64,000 bases of DNA from Jannaschia faecimaris (GTDB taxonomy: Bacteria; Pseudomonadota; Alphaproteobacteria; Rhodobacterales; Rhodobacteraceae). Below are positions 45,315 through 54,740 of this stretch, piece after piece; position 1 is the first letter of the stretch, and every line of letters starts with the position of its first letter. The translations under genes and the position numbers were made by a program. The notes beneath the pieces are model-generated. The model was not told the DNA's origin and did not search any database. It worked only from the letters and a program-made list of their open reading frames with translations. The stretch is taken from contig NZ_FNPX01000012.1 in the NCBI RefSeq assembly GCF_900107415.1, forward strand, positions 42,257 through 106,256. Direction: 5' to 3'.

Positions 45315-45344
45315 ACGGCCCCGGCATTGCGCCGGGGCCGTTTG
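45315..45344 (+). terminator. Hairpin between binding protein and ABC genes
   Basis: A perfect 11-bp stem (ACGGCCCCGGC / GCCGGGGCCGT) with a 5-base loop is followed by a short T run. It lies 22 bases after the binding-protein stop and 50 bases before the ATPase gene. It probably terminates most transcripts or stabilises the upstream message, giving excess binding protein over membrane parts. Confidence 0.8.
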
Positions 45345-45392
45345 TACAAGCAGGACACTGGATAAACCGGGCCTGACGACAGGGGAAAATAC

Positions 45393-46184
45393 ATGATCGA
45401 GGTCCATGACCTTCATCGCCATTTCGGCGGCTTTCGCGCCGTTGACGGCGCTTCGCTCCAGATCGAACCCAAGACGATCACCGGTCTGATCGGTCCGAAC
45501 GGCGCGGGAAAAACCACGCTGTTCAACGTGATCGCAGGTGTACTACCACCGACGTCCGGCAGGGTGACAATGGCGGGTGAGGATATCACCGGTCTTCCGC
45601 CGCATGAGCTGTTCCATAAGGGGCTGCTGCGGACGTTCCAGATCGCCCACGAGTTCAGCTCGATGACCTGCCGCGAGAACCTGATGATGGTGCCCGGCGC
45701 GCAATCGGGCGAGACGCTTTGGAACACGTGGTTCGGTCGCAAGCGGATCGCCAACGAAGAGCGCGCCCTGCGCGCCAAGGCCGACGAGGTGCTGGACTTC
45801 CTGACCGTCACCCACTTGGCCGATCAGCGTGCGGGTCAGATATCCGGGGGGCAGAAGAAGCTCTTGGAGCTGGGCCGCACGATGATGGTCGATGCCAAGA
45901 TCGTCTTCCTCGACGAAGTCGGCGCGGGTGTGAACCGGACCCTTCTCAACACGATCGGCGACGCGATCATCCGCCTGAACAAGGAGCGTAATTACACCTT
46001 CGTCGTGATCGAACATGACATGGATTTCATCGGCAAGATCAGCGATCACGTCATATGTATGGCGGAAGGCAAGGTTCTGGCAGAGGGCAGCCTGGCCGAG
46101 ATCAAGTCGAACGAGCACGTGATCGAAGCCTATCTGGGCACCGGCCTGAAGAACAAGGATCAGCTGGAAGGAACTCCGGCATGA
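45393..46184 (+). CDS. livG: Branched-chain amino-acid ABC transporter ATPase (LivG)
   Basis: The 263-residue ATPase has GLIGPNGAGKTTLFNVIAG, signature ISGGQKKLLELGRTMM and Walker B IVFLDEVGAG. The Walker B aspartate is followed by EVGAG instead of the usual EP. The gene overlaps livF by 4 bases. Confidence 0.93.
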   Translation: MIEVHDLHRHFGGFRAVDGASLQIEPKTITGLIGPNGAGKTTLFNVIAGVLPPTSGRVTMAGEDITGLPPHELFHKGLLRTFQIAHEFSSMTCRENLMMVPGAQSGETLWNTWFGRKRIANEERALRAKADEVLDFLTVTHLADQRAGQISGGQKKLLELGRTMMVDAKIVFLDEVGAGVNRTLLNTIGDAIIRLNKERNYTFVVIEHDMDFIGKISDHVICMAEGKVLAEGSLAEIKSNEHVIEAYLGTGLKNKDQLEGTPA

Positions 46185-47005
46185 GCAACGCCTATCAAGA
46201 CAGCCGCGGCAACAAGGACCTGTCGATCACCAACCCCAAGGGGCGGGGTACGATGTCCGCCGGCTCCGCCACGGGCGAGCGGTCGCGCACGCAGGATGCC
46301 TTCCTCATCGGCGACAGCATGACCGGCGGGTACGGGCAGGGGCCGGATATTCTGCACGATTGTACTATCGCGGTGAACCCCGGCGAGATCGCCGTGATCG
46401 TCGGCCCCAACGGCGCGGGTAAATCGACGGGCATGAAAGCCGTCTTCGGCATGCTGAACCTGCGCAAGGGCGCGGTGCGGCTGGACGGGGAGGATATCAC
46501 CGCGCTGTCGCCACAAGACCGCGTGGTCAAGGGCATGGGTTTCGTGCCCCAGACGTCCAACATCTTCGGCTCGATGACGGTGGAGGAGAACCTTGAAATG
46601 GGGGCCTTCATCCGCCGTGACGACAAGATCCGCGAGACGATGGAGCAGATCTATGAGTTGTTCCCGATTCTGAAAGACAAGCGCCGTCAGGCCGCCGGGG
46701 AGCTTTCGGGCGGCCAGCGACAGCAGGTGGCCGTGGGCCGCGCGCTGATGACCAAGCCGAAGGTCCTGATGCTGGACGAGCCGACCGCCGGGGTTTCGCC
46801 GATCGTAATGGACGAACTGTTTGATCGCATCATCGAAGTATCTCGCACGGGCATTCCCATCCTGATGGTGGAGCAGAACGCGCGTCAGGCACTAGAGATT
46901 GCGGACCGGGGATACGTTCTGGTGCAGGGGCGCAATGCGCACACGGGTACGGGCAAGGAGCTGCTGGCGGACGACGAAGTCCGGCGTAGTTTCCTGGGGG
47001 GCTGA
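46181..47005 (+). CDS. livF: Branched-chain amino-acid ABC transporter ATPase (LivF)
   Basis: The ATG at 46181 overlaps the livG stop and gives 274 residues. A 40-residue N-terminal extension precedes the ATPase domain: VGPNGAGKSTGMKAVFG, LSGGQRQQVAVGRALM, VLMLDEPTAGVSP. It is paired with LivG on the LivHM permease. Confidence 0.93.
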   Translation: MSNAYQDSRGNKDLSITNPKGRGTMSAGSATGERSRTQDAFLIGDSMTGGYGQGPDILHDCTIAVNPGEIAVIVGPNGAGKSTGMKAVFGMLNLRKGAVRLDGEDITALSPQDRVVKGMGFVPQTSNIFGSMTVEENLEMGAFIRRDDKIRETMEQIYELFPILKDKRRQAAGELSGGQRQQVAVGRALMTKPKVLMLDEPTAGVSPIVMDELFDRIIEVSRTGIPILMVEQNARQALEIADRGYVLVQGRNAHTGTGKELLADDEVRRSFLGG

Positions 47006-47008
47006 GCG

Positions 47009-47173
47009 ATGCAAGGGTTGCAGATATCGGATGCCTCCGGCGGCCATATTTTTGAAACGGAGAAGCCGGATGCGGTTCGGTCGGGCAAGAGCGCCGCGAT
47101 CACCCGCGCCTCGGTCCATACGGAAGGGGCCGCAATGGTCGACTATACCGGAACACGCCGAGGGGACCAGTAA
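47009..47173 (+). CDS. 54-residue ORF filling the livF-livH gap
   Basis: An ATG three bases after the livF stop opens a 54-codon frame (start MQGLQISDASGGHIFETEKP, end YTGTRRGDQ) that closes one base before the livH start. It has a GGGGG stretch 5' of the start. No domain, TM helix or signal is seen. The exact fit between two coupled genes is the only evidence that it is translated; a chance frame is possible. Confidence 0.4.
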   Translation: MQGLQISDASGGHIFETEKPDAVRSGKSAAITRASVHTEGAAMVDYTGTRRGDQ

Positions 47174-47174
47174 C

Positions 47175-48185
47175 ATGGAACCTCTCAACGCCCTCGTGGC
47201 CTTCGCCAACTTCGTTCTCGTCCCCGCCACCGCGTACGGCGCGCAGCTTGCGCTCGGGGCGCTTGGCGTGACGCTGATCTATGGCATCCTGCGCTTTTCC
47301 AACTTTGCCCACGGCGACACCATGGCCTTCGGCACGATGGCCGTGATCTTGACGACCTGGGGCCTTCAGGCCGCGGGGATCAGCTTTGGGCCGCTACCTA
47401 CGGCGCTACTGGCCCTGCCGGTCGGCATCGCGGCCTGTGCGCTGCTGCTGCTGGGCACGGACAAGCTGGTCTACAAGTTCTACCGCGCGAAAAAGGCCGT
47501 GCCTGTGACGTTCGTTATCGCGTCGCTGGGCGTGATGTTCGTGATGAACGGCCTCGTCCGATTCATTATCGGCCCCGACGATCAGCTGTTTTCCGACGGA
47601 GAACGATTCCTGATCACGGCGCGTGATTTCAAGACGATGAGCGGCCTTGACGAAGGGCTTGCCCTTAAGACGACGCAGGTGATCACCGTTGTCGTCGCGG
47701 TCATCGTGGTCGCTGTCCTGTTCTGGTTTCTCAACAAGACGCGTACGGGCAAGTCGATGCGGGCCTATTCCGACAACGAGGATCTAGCGCTGCTCTCGGG
47801 CATCAACCCCGAAAGGGTCGTGATCTACACTTGGTTGATGGTGGCCACATTGGCGACGATCGCGGGTACGCTTTACGGTCTGGACAAGTCGTTCAAGCCG
47901 TTCACCTACTTCCAGTTGCTGCTGCCTATCTTCGCGGCGGCCATTGTTGGGGGCCTGGGCAGCCCGGTCGGGGCCATCGCGGGCGGCTTTGTCATCGCCT
48001 TTGCCGAGGTGACGATCACCTATCCACTCAAGAAAGTCCTGGGGTACCTGATGCCGGAAAGCCTTGAGCCGGACGGCCTCGTGCAGCTTCTGTCGACCGA
48101 CTACAAATTCGCAGTCAGCTTCGTGATCCTGATCATCGTGCTGCTGTTCAAGCCCACGGGCCTGTTCAAGGGGAAATCGGTATGA
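47175..48185 (+). CDS. livH: Branched-chain amino-acid ABC transporter permease (LivH)
   Basis: The ATG at 47175 with GAGGGG upstream gives 336 residues; the longer frame upstream is a shadow of livF. It has about eight TM helices, LGVTLIYGILRFSNFAHGD and the ATPase-docking AYSDNEDLALLSGINPERV, with GGLGSPVGAIAGG near the C-terminus. It overlaps livM by 4 bases. Confidence 0.94.
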   Translation: MEPLNALVAFANFVLVPATAYGAQLALGALGVTLIYGILRFSNFAHGDTMAFGTMAVILTTWGLQAAGISFGPLPTALLALPVGIAACALLLLGTDKLVYKFYRAKKAVPVTFVIASLGVMFVMNGLVRFIIGPDDQLFSDGERFLITARDFKTMSGLDEGLALKTTQVITVVVAVIVVAVLFWFLNKTRTGKSMRAYSDNEDLALLSGINPERVVIYTWLMVATLATIAGTLYGLDKSFKPFTYFQLLLPIFAAAIVGGLGSPVGAIAGGFVIAFAEVTITYPLKKVLGYLMPESLEPDGLVQLLSTDYKFAVSFVILIIVLLFKPTGLFKGKSV

Positions 48186-49483
48186 GCGATCAAAAAACAC
48201 GCGCCGTCCTTCTGTTCGGCTTTGTCGGTCTTCTGTTTCTGGGCACTGGGTTCTTCCAATCGTGGAACGTGGCGTTGACGATTTTCAACATGGGCCTGAT
48301 CTCTGCGATCATGGCCTTGGGTGTGAACATGCAGTGGGGCTACGCTGGCCTGTTCAACGTCGGCATCATGGGCTTCGTGGCGCTTGGCGGTCTGGGTGCC
48401 GTTCTTGTTTCGATGCCGCCGAACGTCGAGGCGGCCTCGGCCGGTGGTCTGCGCATCATTATCGGACTGGTGTTCGGGGCGGCGACCGTTGTCGCGTCGA
48501 TCCTGGCCTATACGCGCCTGAAGAAATTCAGGGGCTGGGTCACCGTGGCTATCCTGTTGGCCGGTTTCTTCATCTTCCGCGCCGTCCTAGATCCGGGGGT
48601 CGAGGCGGTTGAAGCCGTGAACCCCGCCAGTGCGGGCAATATCGGGGGCCTTGGCCTGCCGGTTCTGATGGCATGGCCCATCGGGGGGCTGCTTGCGGCG
48701 GGCGTCGCTTGGATCATCGGAAAGACGGCCTTGGGCCTGCGGTCCGACTACCTTGCCATTGCAACGCTGGGCATTGCCGAGATCGTGATCGCAGTGATGA
48801 AGAACGAGGACTGGATGGCCCGCGGCGTGAAGAACGTTATCGGCCTGCCGCGCCCTGTTCCCTACGAAGTCGACCTTCAGACTGCGCCTTGGTTCACAGA
48901 TCTGGCGACCAGATTTGGGGCCGATCCGGTGAGTGCTTCGACGGTTTTCGTGAAATTGGCCTACGCCGGTCTCTTCGGGGTGATCCTGCTGGGGTTGATC
49001 TGGTTGACCCAGATGGCGCTTGCCTCGCCTTGGGGCCGCATGATGCGTGCGATCCGCGATAACGAAGTTGCGGCGGAAGCGATGGGCAAGGATGTCACTG
49101 CGCGACATTTGCAGATATTTGTCCTCGGATCCGCTGTCGTGGGGCTTGCGGGGGCGATGATGACCACGCTTGATGGTCAGCTGACGCCGGGGACCTATCA
49201 GCCGCTGCGCTATACCTTCCTGATCTGGGTGATGGTGATCGTGGGCGGCTCGGGCAACAACTGGGGATCGGTCCTCGGCGGGTTCCTGATCTGGTGGCTC
49301 TGGGTTCAGGTGGAGCCGATGGGCGCGCTGTTGATGCAGGCGATCACGGCGGGCATGGCCGACGGTACCTGGCTCAAGGGTCACCTCCTCGACTCGGTCG
49401 CGCACATGCGTCTTCTGACGATGGGCCTCATCCTGCTGCTGGTTCTGCGCTTTTCGCCCAAGGGGTTGTTGCCGGAAAAATGA
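48182..49483 (+). CDS. livM: Branched-chain amino-acid ABC transporter permease (LivM)
   Basis: The 433-residue permease has NMQWGYAGLFNVGIMGFVALG, the docking loop MMRAIRDNEVAAEAMGKDVTARHLQIF and a final RFSPKGLLPEK. It completes the importer together with LivH, LivG, LivF and the binding protein. Confidence 0.94.
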   Translation: MSDQKTRAVLLFGFVGLLFLGTGFFQSWNVALTIFNMGLISAIMALGVNMQWGYAGLFNVGIMGFVALGGLGAVLVSMPPNVEAASAGGLRIIIGLVFGAATVVASILAYTRLKKFRGWVTVAILLAGFFIFRAVLDPGVEAVEAVNPASAGNIGGLGLPVLMAWPIGGLLAAGVAWIIGKTALGLRSDYLAIATLGIAEIVIAVMKNEDWMARGVKNVIGLPRPVPYEVDLQTAPWFTDLATRFGADPVSASTVFVKLAYAGLFGVILLGLIWLTQMALASPWGRMMRAIRDNEVAAEAMGKDVTARHLQIFVLGSAVVGLAGAMMTTLDGQLTPGTYQPLRYTFLIWVMVIVGGSGNNWGSVLGGFLIWWLWVQVEPMGALLMQAITAGMADGTWLKGHLLDSVAHMRLLTMGLILLLVLRFSPKGLLPEK

Positions 49484-49577
49484 GTGGAAGGCCCCATTGA
49501 TCACAAAACCTTTAAGTGGCGGGCGGAAAAGACTGGGTTAGGCATTTGGTGTAGAGCGATACACCGAAAGCCTTTCC

Positions 49578-50843
49578 ATGATCTATTCCGTCCCGGCCGC
49601 CCTTGATTCGAATGATGCGCTTGAACTTTTTGGCCGCACGCGGGAGCGAACGGGCCGGCTGGTCGCACCACTCCGGCCCGAGGATCAGATGCTGCAAAGC
49701 ATGGAAGATGCATCTCCGGTCAAGTGGCATCTAGCGCATACGACGTGGTTCTTCGAGGAGTTCATTCTGAAGCCTCACGTGTCCGGCTACGTCAGCCCGG
49801 ACGACCGCTTCGCCTTCCTCTTCAACAGTTATTACACGCAGGCCGGCCCGCGGCATGCGCGCGACAGACGGGGAATGGTCAGCCGTCCCGATTGCGCCGA
49901 GGTGGCGGGCTACCGCGCCCATGTCGACGCCGCGATGGAGGAATTGCTGTCGGCCACCGATGACGGGGCAATTGCCGGGCTGGTTGAACTGGGTTGTCAT
50001 CACGAGATGCAGCATCAGGAGCTTCTGGTGACAGATTTGCTGCACGGGCTGTCCTTCAACCCGTTGTTGCCCACTTATCGCGACCCCGAGCCCCTGCCGG
50101 TGACGTCCGAAGTGCCGCTAACGTTCACGCGGCACGATGGCGGGCTGACGCAGGTCGGCCACGATGGCGTGGGCTTCGCCTATGACTGTGAGGGGCCGCG
50201 TCACCAGATTTTTGCCCACCCGTTCGAGATCGCCGACCGGCCCGTAACCAACCGCGATTGGATCGCCTTCATGGAGGACGGTGGCTACGACGATGCGCGC
50301 CACTGGTTCATGGAGGGTCATGCGGTTGCTGCGCGCGAGGGATGGGAGCATCCGCTTTACTGGTGGGAGCAGGATGGGGTCTGGTGGACCTTCACCCTAC
50401 GCGGCCCGCAGCCGGTCGCTTTGGACGCGCCGGTTGTGCACGTCAGCTACTACGAGGCGGATGCGTATGCCCGTTGGGCCGGGTCGTGGATGAAGGGTGG
50501 CGCGCGCTTGCCGACGGAAGTGGAGCACGAGTTCGCCTTCCGTGATCATCCGATCGAGGGAAATTTCCTGGACAATGAACAGCTCCGCCCGATGCCCGGT
50601 TCGGGCGTCTGGGGCGACGTCTGGGAATGGACGTCCTCACCGTTCACGCCATACCCCGGATTTCGCCCGCCCGAAGGTGCGCTTGGGGAATACAACGGCA
50701 AATTCATGGTCAACCAGATGGTCCTGCGTGGCGGTTCCTGCGCCACGCCGCGCGAGCAGATGCGGACCACCTATCGCACTTTCTTCTATCCGCATCAGCG
50801 CTGGCAGATGATGGGTCTGCGATTGGCAAAGGATATCGCATGA
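49578..50843 (+). CDS. egtB: Ergothioneine biosynthesis sulfoxide synthase
   Basis: The 421-residue enzyme has an N-terminal DinB-like domain with iron ligands H51 (KWHLAHTTWFFEEF) and H142/H146 (HEMQHQE, the HxxxHxE motif). The C-terminal formylglycine-generating-enzyme-like domain has RLPTEVEHEFAFRD and VLRGGSCATPREQMRTTYR. It joins hercynine with a thiol donor (Cys or gamma-Glu-Cys) using oxygen. egtD follows with a 4-base overlap. Confidence 0.94.
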   Translation: MIYSVPAALDSNDALELFGRTRERTGRLVAPLRPEDQMLQSMEDASPVKWHLAHTTWFFEEFILKPHVSGYVSPDDRFAFLFNSYYTQAGPRHARDRRGMVSRPDCAEVAGYRAHVDAAMEELLSATDDGAIAGLVELGCHHEMQHQELLVTDLLHGLSFNPLLPTYRDPEPLPVTSEVPLTFTRHDGGLTQVGHDGVGFAYDCEGPRHQIFAHPFEIADRPVTNRDWIAFMEDGGYDDARHWFMEGHAVAAREGWEHPLYWWEQDGVWWTFTLRGPQPVALDAPVVHVSYYEADAYARWAGSWMKGGARLPTEVEHEFAFRDHPIEGNFLDNEQLRPMPGSGVWGDVWEWTSSPFTPYPGFRPPEGALGEYNGKFMVNQMVLRGGSCATPREQMRTTYRTFFYPHQRWQMMGLRLAKDIA

Positions 50844-51775
50844 AGGACGTGGCCGAGAATTCCGAGCTTTTGACCGATGCGCTGGCCGGGCTGCGGGCAC
50901 CGCAGAAAATCCTTTCACCCAAATGGTTCTATGACCGGCGCGGGTCGGAGCTGTTCGAGCGGATCACCGAGTTGCCCGAATACTACCCGACCCGGACAGA
51001 AGCCGCGATCCTGCGCGCCAACGCCGACAGGCTGGCCGATTTGGTCCCGCCCGCAGGGGCGTTGGTCGAACTGGGCTCGGGGGCTTCGGTCAAGACGCGA
51101 ACGCTGCTGTCAGCGGGCGAGCATTTCGGGGCCTATGTCCCCATCGACATCTCGGAGGATTTTCTGCTGGCGACGGCGGAGGATTTGCGCGTCCGGTATC
51201 CCGATCTGGCGGTCCATCCGGTCGTCGCCGATTTCACCGGGCCGATCATGTTGCCCAAGGTCGTTGGTGAAACCCCGAAGGTCGGGTTTTTCCCCGGCTC
51301 GACCATTGGCAATCTTGATCCCTCGCAAGCCGTCGCCCTGCTGACCCGCGCGCGGGCTTGGCCAGGGGTGGAAGGCTTCATTCTGGGGGCTGACCTCGTA
51401 AAACCGGTTTCCGATCTGATCGCTGCCTACGACGATGCCGCGGGGGTTACGGCGGCGTTCAATATCAACGTTCTCAACCGGTTGAATGACGAAACTCATG
51501 CTGATTTCGACCTGTCTGCGTTTCGGCATGAGGCCCGCTGGCTGGAAAATCCGGCCCGGATCGAAATGCACCTCGTCTCCACGCGGGCGCAGACGGTCGA
51601 CCTCGGGGATGCCCGGATTACGTTTGCCGAGGGAGAGAGTATCCATACGGAAAGCTGCCGCAAGTATACTGCGGAAACCCTAGCCGACATGGCGGCGCGT
51701 GCGGGGTGGAGCGTTGCCGAAACCCTGACCGACCCGGAGACTCGCTTTGCCGTTGCGATCCTGCGCCCGGTCTAG
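50840..51775 (+). CDS. egtD: L-histidine N-alpha-methyltransferase
   Basis: The ATG at 50840 overlaps the egtB stop and gives 311 residues. ILSPKWFYDRRGSELFERITELPEYYPTR and VELGSGASVKTRTLL are diagnostic of the EgtD family. It trimethylates histidine to hercynine, the first step in ergothioneine synthesis. It converges on the GIY-YIG gene, overlapping by 4 bases. Confidence 0.95.
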   Translation: MKDVAENSELLTDALAGLRAPQKILSPKWFYDRRGSELFERITELPEYYPTRTEAAILRANADRLADLVPPAGALVELGSGASVKTRTLLSAGEHFGAYVPIDISEDFLLATAEDLRVRYPDLAVHPVVADFTGPIMLPKVVGETPKVGFFPGSTIGNLDPSQAVALLTRARAWPGVEGFILGADLVKPVSDLIAAYDDAAGVTAAFNINVLNRLNDETHADFDLSAFRHEARWLENPARIEMHLVSTRAQTVDLGDARITFAEGESIHTESCRKYTAETLADMAARAGWSVAETLTDPETRFAVAILRPV

Positions 51776-52317
51776 GTGAGGAACATCTGGTGGTAGCGAA
51801 CCAGGCGGGAGAAATGCGCATCCAGAGACTTTTTCAGGTGCGGGGCGTTCTTAACCGTCAGGATATAGTCCACTAGAAGTTCGTACTGATTGATCTGCCG
51901 CGCAAGGCGACGGTCCGGGGTCAGACGGTCCTGCCGCTCGTCCTCGGGGATGACCTGTATGGTCTGGTTCGGGTCCGGCGGGGGCAGATGATCTGCTCCG
52001 TCGGCCAGCGCGGCCCCGTTCATCAAGGGCAGGATAGCGTCAAAATGCGCAAAGACGCGACGTTCCATGTTGGCAATCGCATCGCGGTCCTCCACCTCCC
52101 AGGCGTGTACGAAGGCAACTTCCCAGACGTCGATCTGCCGGTTGGCGATCACGTCGGAACGGGCGGAGGTCAGGTGCCGCCGAACGCGGCTGCGAATGCC
52201 GTCGACGGATTGGCCGACGTAAATCGGCTGCCCGTCCAGATCACAGAGCGCATAAACCCCTTTCGCATCAGTCAGTTCAGCGACCGCCTTACGGCGAAAC
52301 CCCTGATCCCCGCTCAT
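51772..52317 (-). CDS. GIY-YIG nuclease, candidate restriction endonuclease
   Basis: The 181-residue protein has an N-terminal GIY-YIG domain: GVYAL (20-24), IYVGQS (32-37), R42/R44, then E85 in NMERRVFAHF and N100 in LPLMNG, so all catalytic positions can be placed. The C-terminal half (about 115-181) is family-specific. Its start overlaps the stop of a C5-cytosine methyltransferase gene, which strongly suggests a two-gene type II R-M system; Eco29kI and Hpy188I are known GIY-YIG restriction enzymes. Confidence 0.8.
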   Translation of the reverse strand: MSGDQGFRRKAVAELTDAKGVYALCDLDGQPIYVGQSVDGIRSRVRRHLTSARSDVIANRQIDVWEVAFVHAWEVEDRDAIANMERRVFAHFDAILPLMNGAALADGADHLPPPDPNQTIQVIPEDERQDRLTPDRRLARQINQYELLVDYILTVKNAPHLKKSLDAHFSRLVRYHQMFLT

Positions 52318-53468
52318 AGTGCGGCCCGCGCGTGCTGGCGCGCCAGCACGCGGCGGAACAGCGTCCGGTCCAGATACTGCACGACCGGGACGACCACGCC
52401 GTCGCCCGCGACCTTGTAAGCGGCGTTGTAGTTTCCGGGCATGTGATAACTGTCGGGCAGTCCCATCAGGCGCGCGGCCTCCCGCGTGGAGAGCAGACGC
52501 GCACGCAGCTTGCCCCCTTCAACCAGCAGCAGCGTCTGCCTGGACGACCCACCGGCGGGCGTTCGCAGGCATCCTGCGACCCCGTCGAATCGGACTTCGG
52601 CGCGTTGGCGCACCACGCCATCGGGGCCCGGCCGGCCACGGCGGTAGAGTGTGCCGATCTGCATCCCGCCCGAGGCCTTGGCCACTTGCAGGCGCGAGAG
52701 ACTTGGAGGGGACATCATCGCTGTCAGGTTGCGCCGGGTTTGCGCGTCAAACCATGGCGTATCGGGGCAGGTGTCGATTATGGCGGCAATACCCTGTGGC
52801 GGCATAGCGGGGGCGTCATGGCGCCACCAACGCCAAAGCTTGCGGATATTGACGGGCGCGCGCGAAACAAATTCGGTGATGCGACGCGTGTGATAGGGAC
52901 CGGCCGGACCCGAAGCCGACAAATCGTCCACGTCCAGATCGGCCCGAACACAGACGACGAAGAGCCGTGGGCGGCTTTGCGGCACGAAATCCCGCGCATC
53001 GATTTCCAGGCCGCCGACGTGATATCCCAGTTCGGCCAGCGCGGTGATGACCGCAGTGAAATCGCGACCGCCGTTGCGTGTGACCAGCCCCATGACGTTC
53101 TCGAAGGCGATCAATGCCGGGGCGTGGCCCTGACTGATGGCGCTTTGAATCTTTTGCACCCAAGTCAGAAACACGCCGCTGCGAAGGCCCCCGAGGCCGT
53201 TGCCGTTGCCCGCAAGGCTGAAGTCCTGGCAGGGGGAGGAGGCCCAGTAGAGATCAATGGGTTGGCGCAAGATAGACCCGTCCAGATTTGCGACATCGCC
53301 GAAAATCAGGCCGTCGGTGCCCCAGTTCTCGCCGTAGACCGTGCATTTCATCGCATCGATGTCGTTGGCGAACGCGCAGTCCCAACTGTCGTCAAGCGCC
53401 GCGCGCACCATGCCGCCGCCCGCGAAGAACTCGGCATATCTTGGGGTCGGATCGGTGTCGCGGGGCAT
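52314..53468 (-). CDS. C5-cytosine DNA methyltransferase
   Basis: The 384-residue protein has motifs in the usual order: I (AEFFAGGGM, about 12-20), IV (SSPCQDFS, catalytic C80), VI (FENVMGL, 122-128), VIII (QSRPRLFVV, 164-172), IX (STREAARLMGLPDSY) and X (AYKVAGDGVVVPVV). The target-recognition segment lies at about 190-310. It is translationally coupled to the GIY-YIG nuclease gene. Confidence 0.92.
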   Translation of the reverse strand: MPRDTDPTPRYAEFFAGGGMVRAALDDSWDCAFANDIDAMKCTVYGENWGTDGLIFGDVANLDGSILRQPIDLYWASSPCQDFSLAGNGNGLGGLRSGVFLTWVQKIQSAISQGHAPALIAFENVMGLVTRNGGRDFTAVITALAELGYHVGGLEIDARDFVPQSRPRLFVVCVRADLDVDDLSASGPAGPYHTRRITEFVSRAPVNIRKLWRWWRHDAPAMPPQGIAAIIDTCPDTPWFDAQTRRNLTAMMSPPSLSRLQVAKASGGMQIGTLYRRGRPGPDGVVRQRAEVRFDGVAGCLRTPAGGSSRQTLLLVEGGKLRARLLSTREAARLMGLPDSYHMPGNYNAAYKVAGDGVVVPVVQYLDRTLFRRVLARQHARAAL

Positions 53469-53507
53469 ATCTTTGGATAGGTCGGCGGGCCGCGCCTGTC
53501 GACCCGG

Positions 53508-54659
53508 CTATTCCGCCGCTGCGGACTTTGCTGCCTCGTTTGCGGCGTCCTCGGCTTCGATTTGGGCGGCGCGTCGTTCGACCTGTTCGACGATATGCTC
53601 GACCATCTGGTCGTTGGACAACTTATGGCTCTGCTTGCCCGCCAAGTAGACCATGCCCGAGCCGTTGCCGCCGCCCGTAAACCCGACGTCCGTCATCAGC
53701 GCCTCACCCGGGCCGTTCACGACGCAGCCAATAATGCTGAGCGACATGGGTGTCTTGATATGTTCCAGACGGGATTCCAGTTTTTCGACTGTCTTGATCA
53801 CGTCGAAGCCTTGTCGCGCGCAACTGGGGCAACTGATTATGTTCACGCCGCGATGGCGCAATCCGAGCGATTTTAGAATTTCGTAGCCGACTTTCACCTC
53901 TTCGACCGGATCGGCGGAAAGGCTGACGCGGATCGTGTCGCCGATCCCCATCCACAAGAGGTTGCCAAGGCCGATGGCCGATTTGATCGTGCCCGACGTT
54001 AGCCCGCCCGCCTCGGTGATGCCAAGATGGATCGGCGCGTCGGTCGCGTCGGCGAGGCCTTGATAGGCGGCGGCGGCCATGAAAACGTCGGATGCCTTGC
54101 AGCTGATCTTGAACTCGTGGAAATCGTTGTCTTGCAGGATGCGGATGTGGTCGATGCCGCTTTCGATCATCGCTTGGGGGCAGGGCTCCCCGTATTTATC
54201 AAGAAGGTGCTTTTCGAGGGAGCCAGCGTTCACGCCGATCCGTATGGAACAGTCGTGGTCGCGCGCAGCTTGGATCACGTCGCGCACGCGCTCTGCGGAG
54301 CCGATGTTGCCCGGGTTGATCCGCAGGCAGGCGGCCCCGGCCTCGGCGGCCTCGATCCCGCGTTTGTAGTGGAAGTGGATGTCGGCGACGATCGGTACCG
54401 GGCTTTCCGCGACAATCTGTTTCAGCGCCTTGGAAGATGCCTCGTCCGGGACCGAGACGCGGACGATATCGGCTCCGGCGTCTGCGGCGGCCTGCACTTG
54501 CGCGATAGTCCCGGCCACGTCGGTGGTCAGGGTATTCGTCATCGTCTGGACAGTGATCGGCGACTCCCCGCCGACGGGCACGTTTCCAACCATGATCTGG
54601 CGGGATTTGCGGCGGTCGATCTGACGCCAGGGACGGATGGAATGGAGGGAGTCGTGCAT
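53508..54659 (-). CDS. ispG: 4-hydroxy-3-methylbut-2-enyl-diphosphate synthase
   Basis: The 383-residue GcpE protein has a TIM barrel ([27 protein letters not shown]) and the C-terminal iron-sulfur domain with cysteines in [13 protein letters not shown] and [12 protein letters not shown]. It performs the penultimate step of the MEP isoprenoid route. The C-terminal 25 residues are Glu/Ala-rich and unconserved. Confidence 0.96.
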   Translation of the reverse strand: MHDSLHSIRPWRQIDRRKSRQIMVGNVPVGGESPITVQTMTNTLTTDVAGTIAQVQAAADAGADIVRVSVPDEASSKALKQIVAESPVPIVADIHFHYKRGIEAAEAGAACLRINPGNIGSAERVRDVIQAARDHDCSIRIGVNAGSLEKHLLDKYGEPCPQAMIESGIDHIRILQDNDFHEFKISCKASDVFMAAAAYQGLADATDAPIHLGITEAGGLTSGTIKSAIGLGNLLWMGIGDTIRVSLSADPVEEVKVGYEILKSLGLRHRGVNIISCPSCARQGFDVIKTVEKLESRLEHIKTPMSLSIIGCVVNGPGEALMTDVGFTGGGNGSGMVYLAGKQSHKLSNDQMVEHIVEQVERRAAQIEAEDAANEAAKSAAAE

Positions 54660-54740
54660 CGCGCGGACCTCGGATTACCGGTTTGTCCAACAGCTAATGG
54701 CGGGGGGCAGGAGGCGCAACCGGACGCCCCCCGAAAGACG

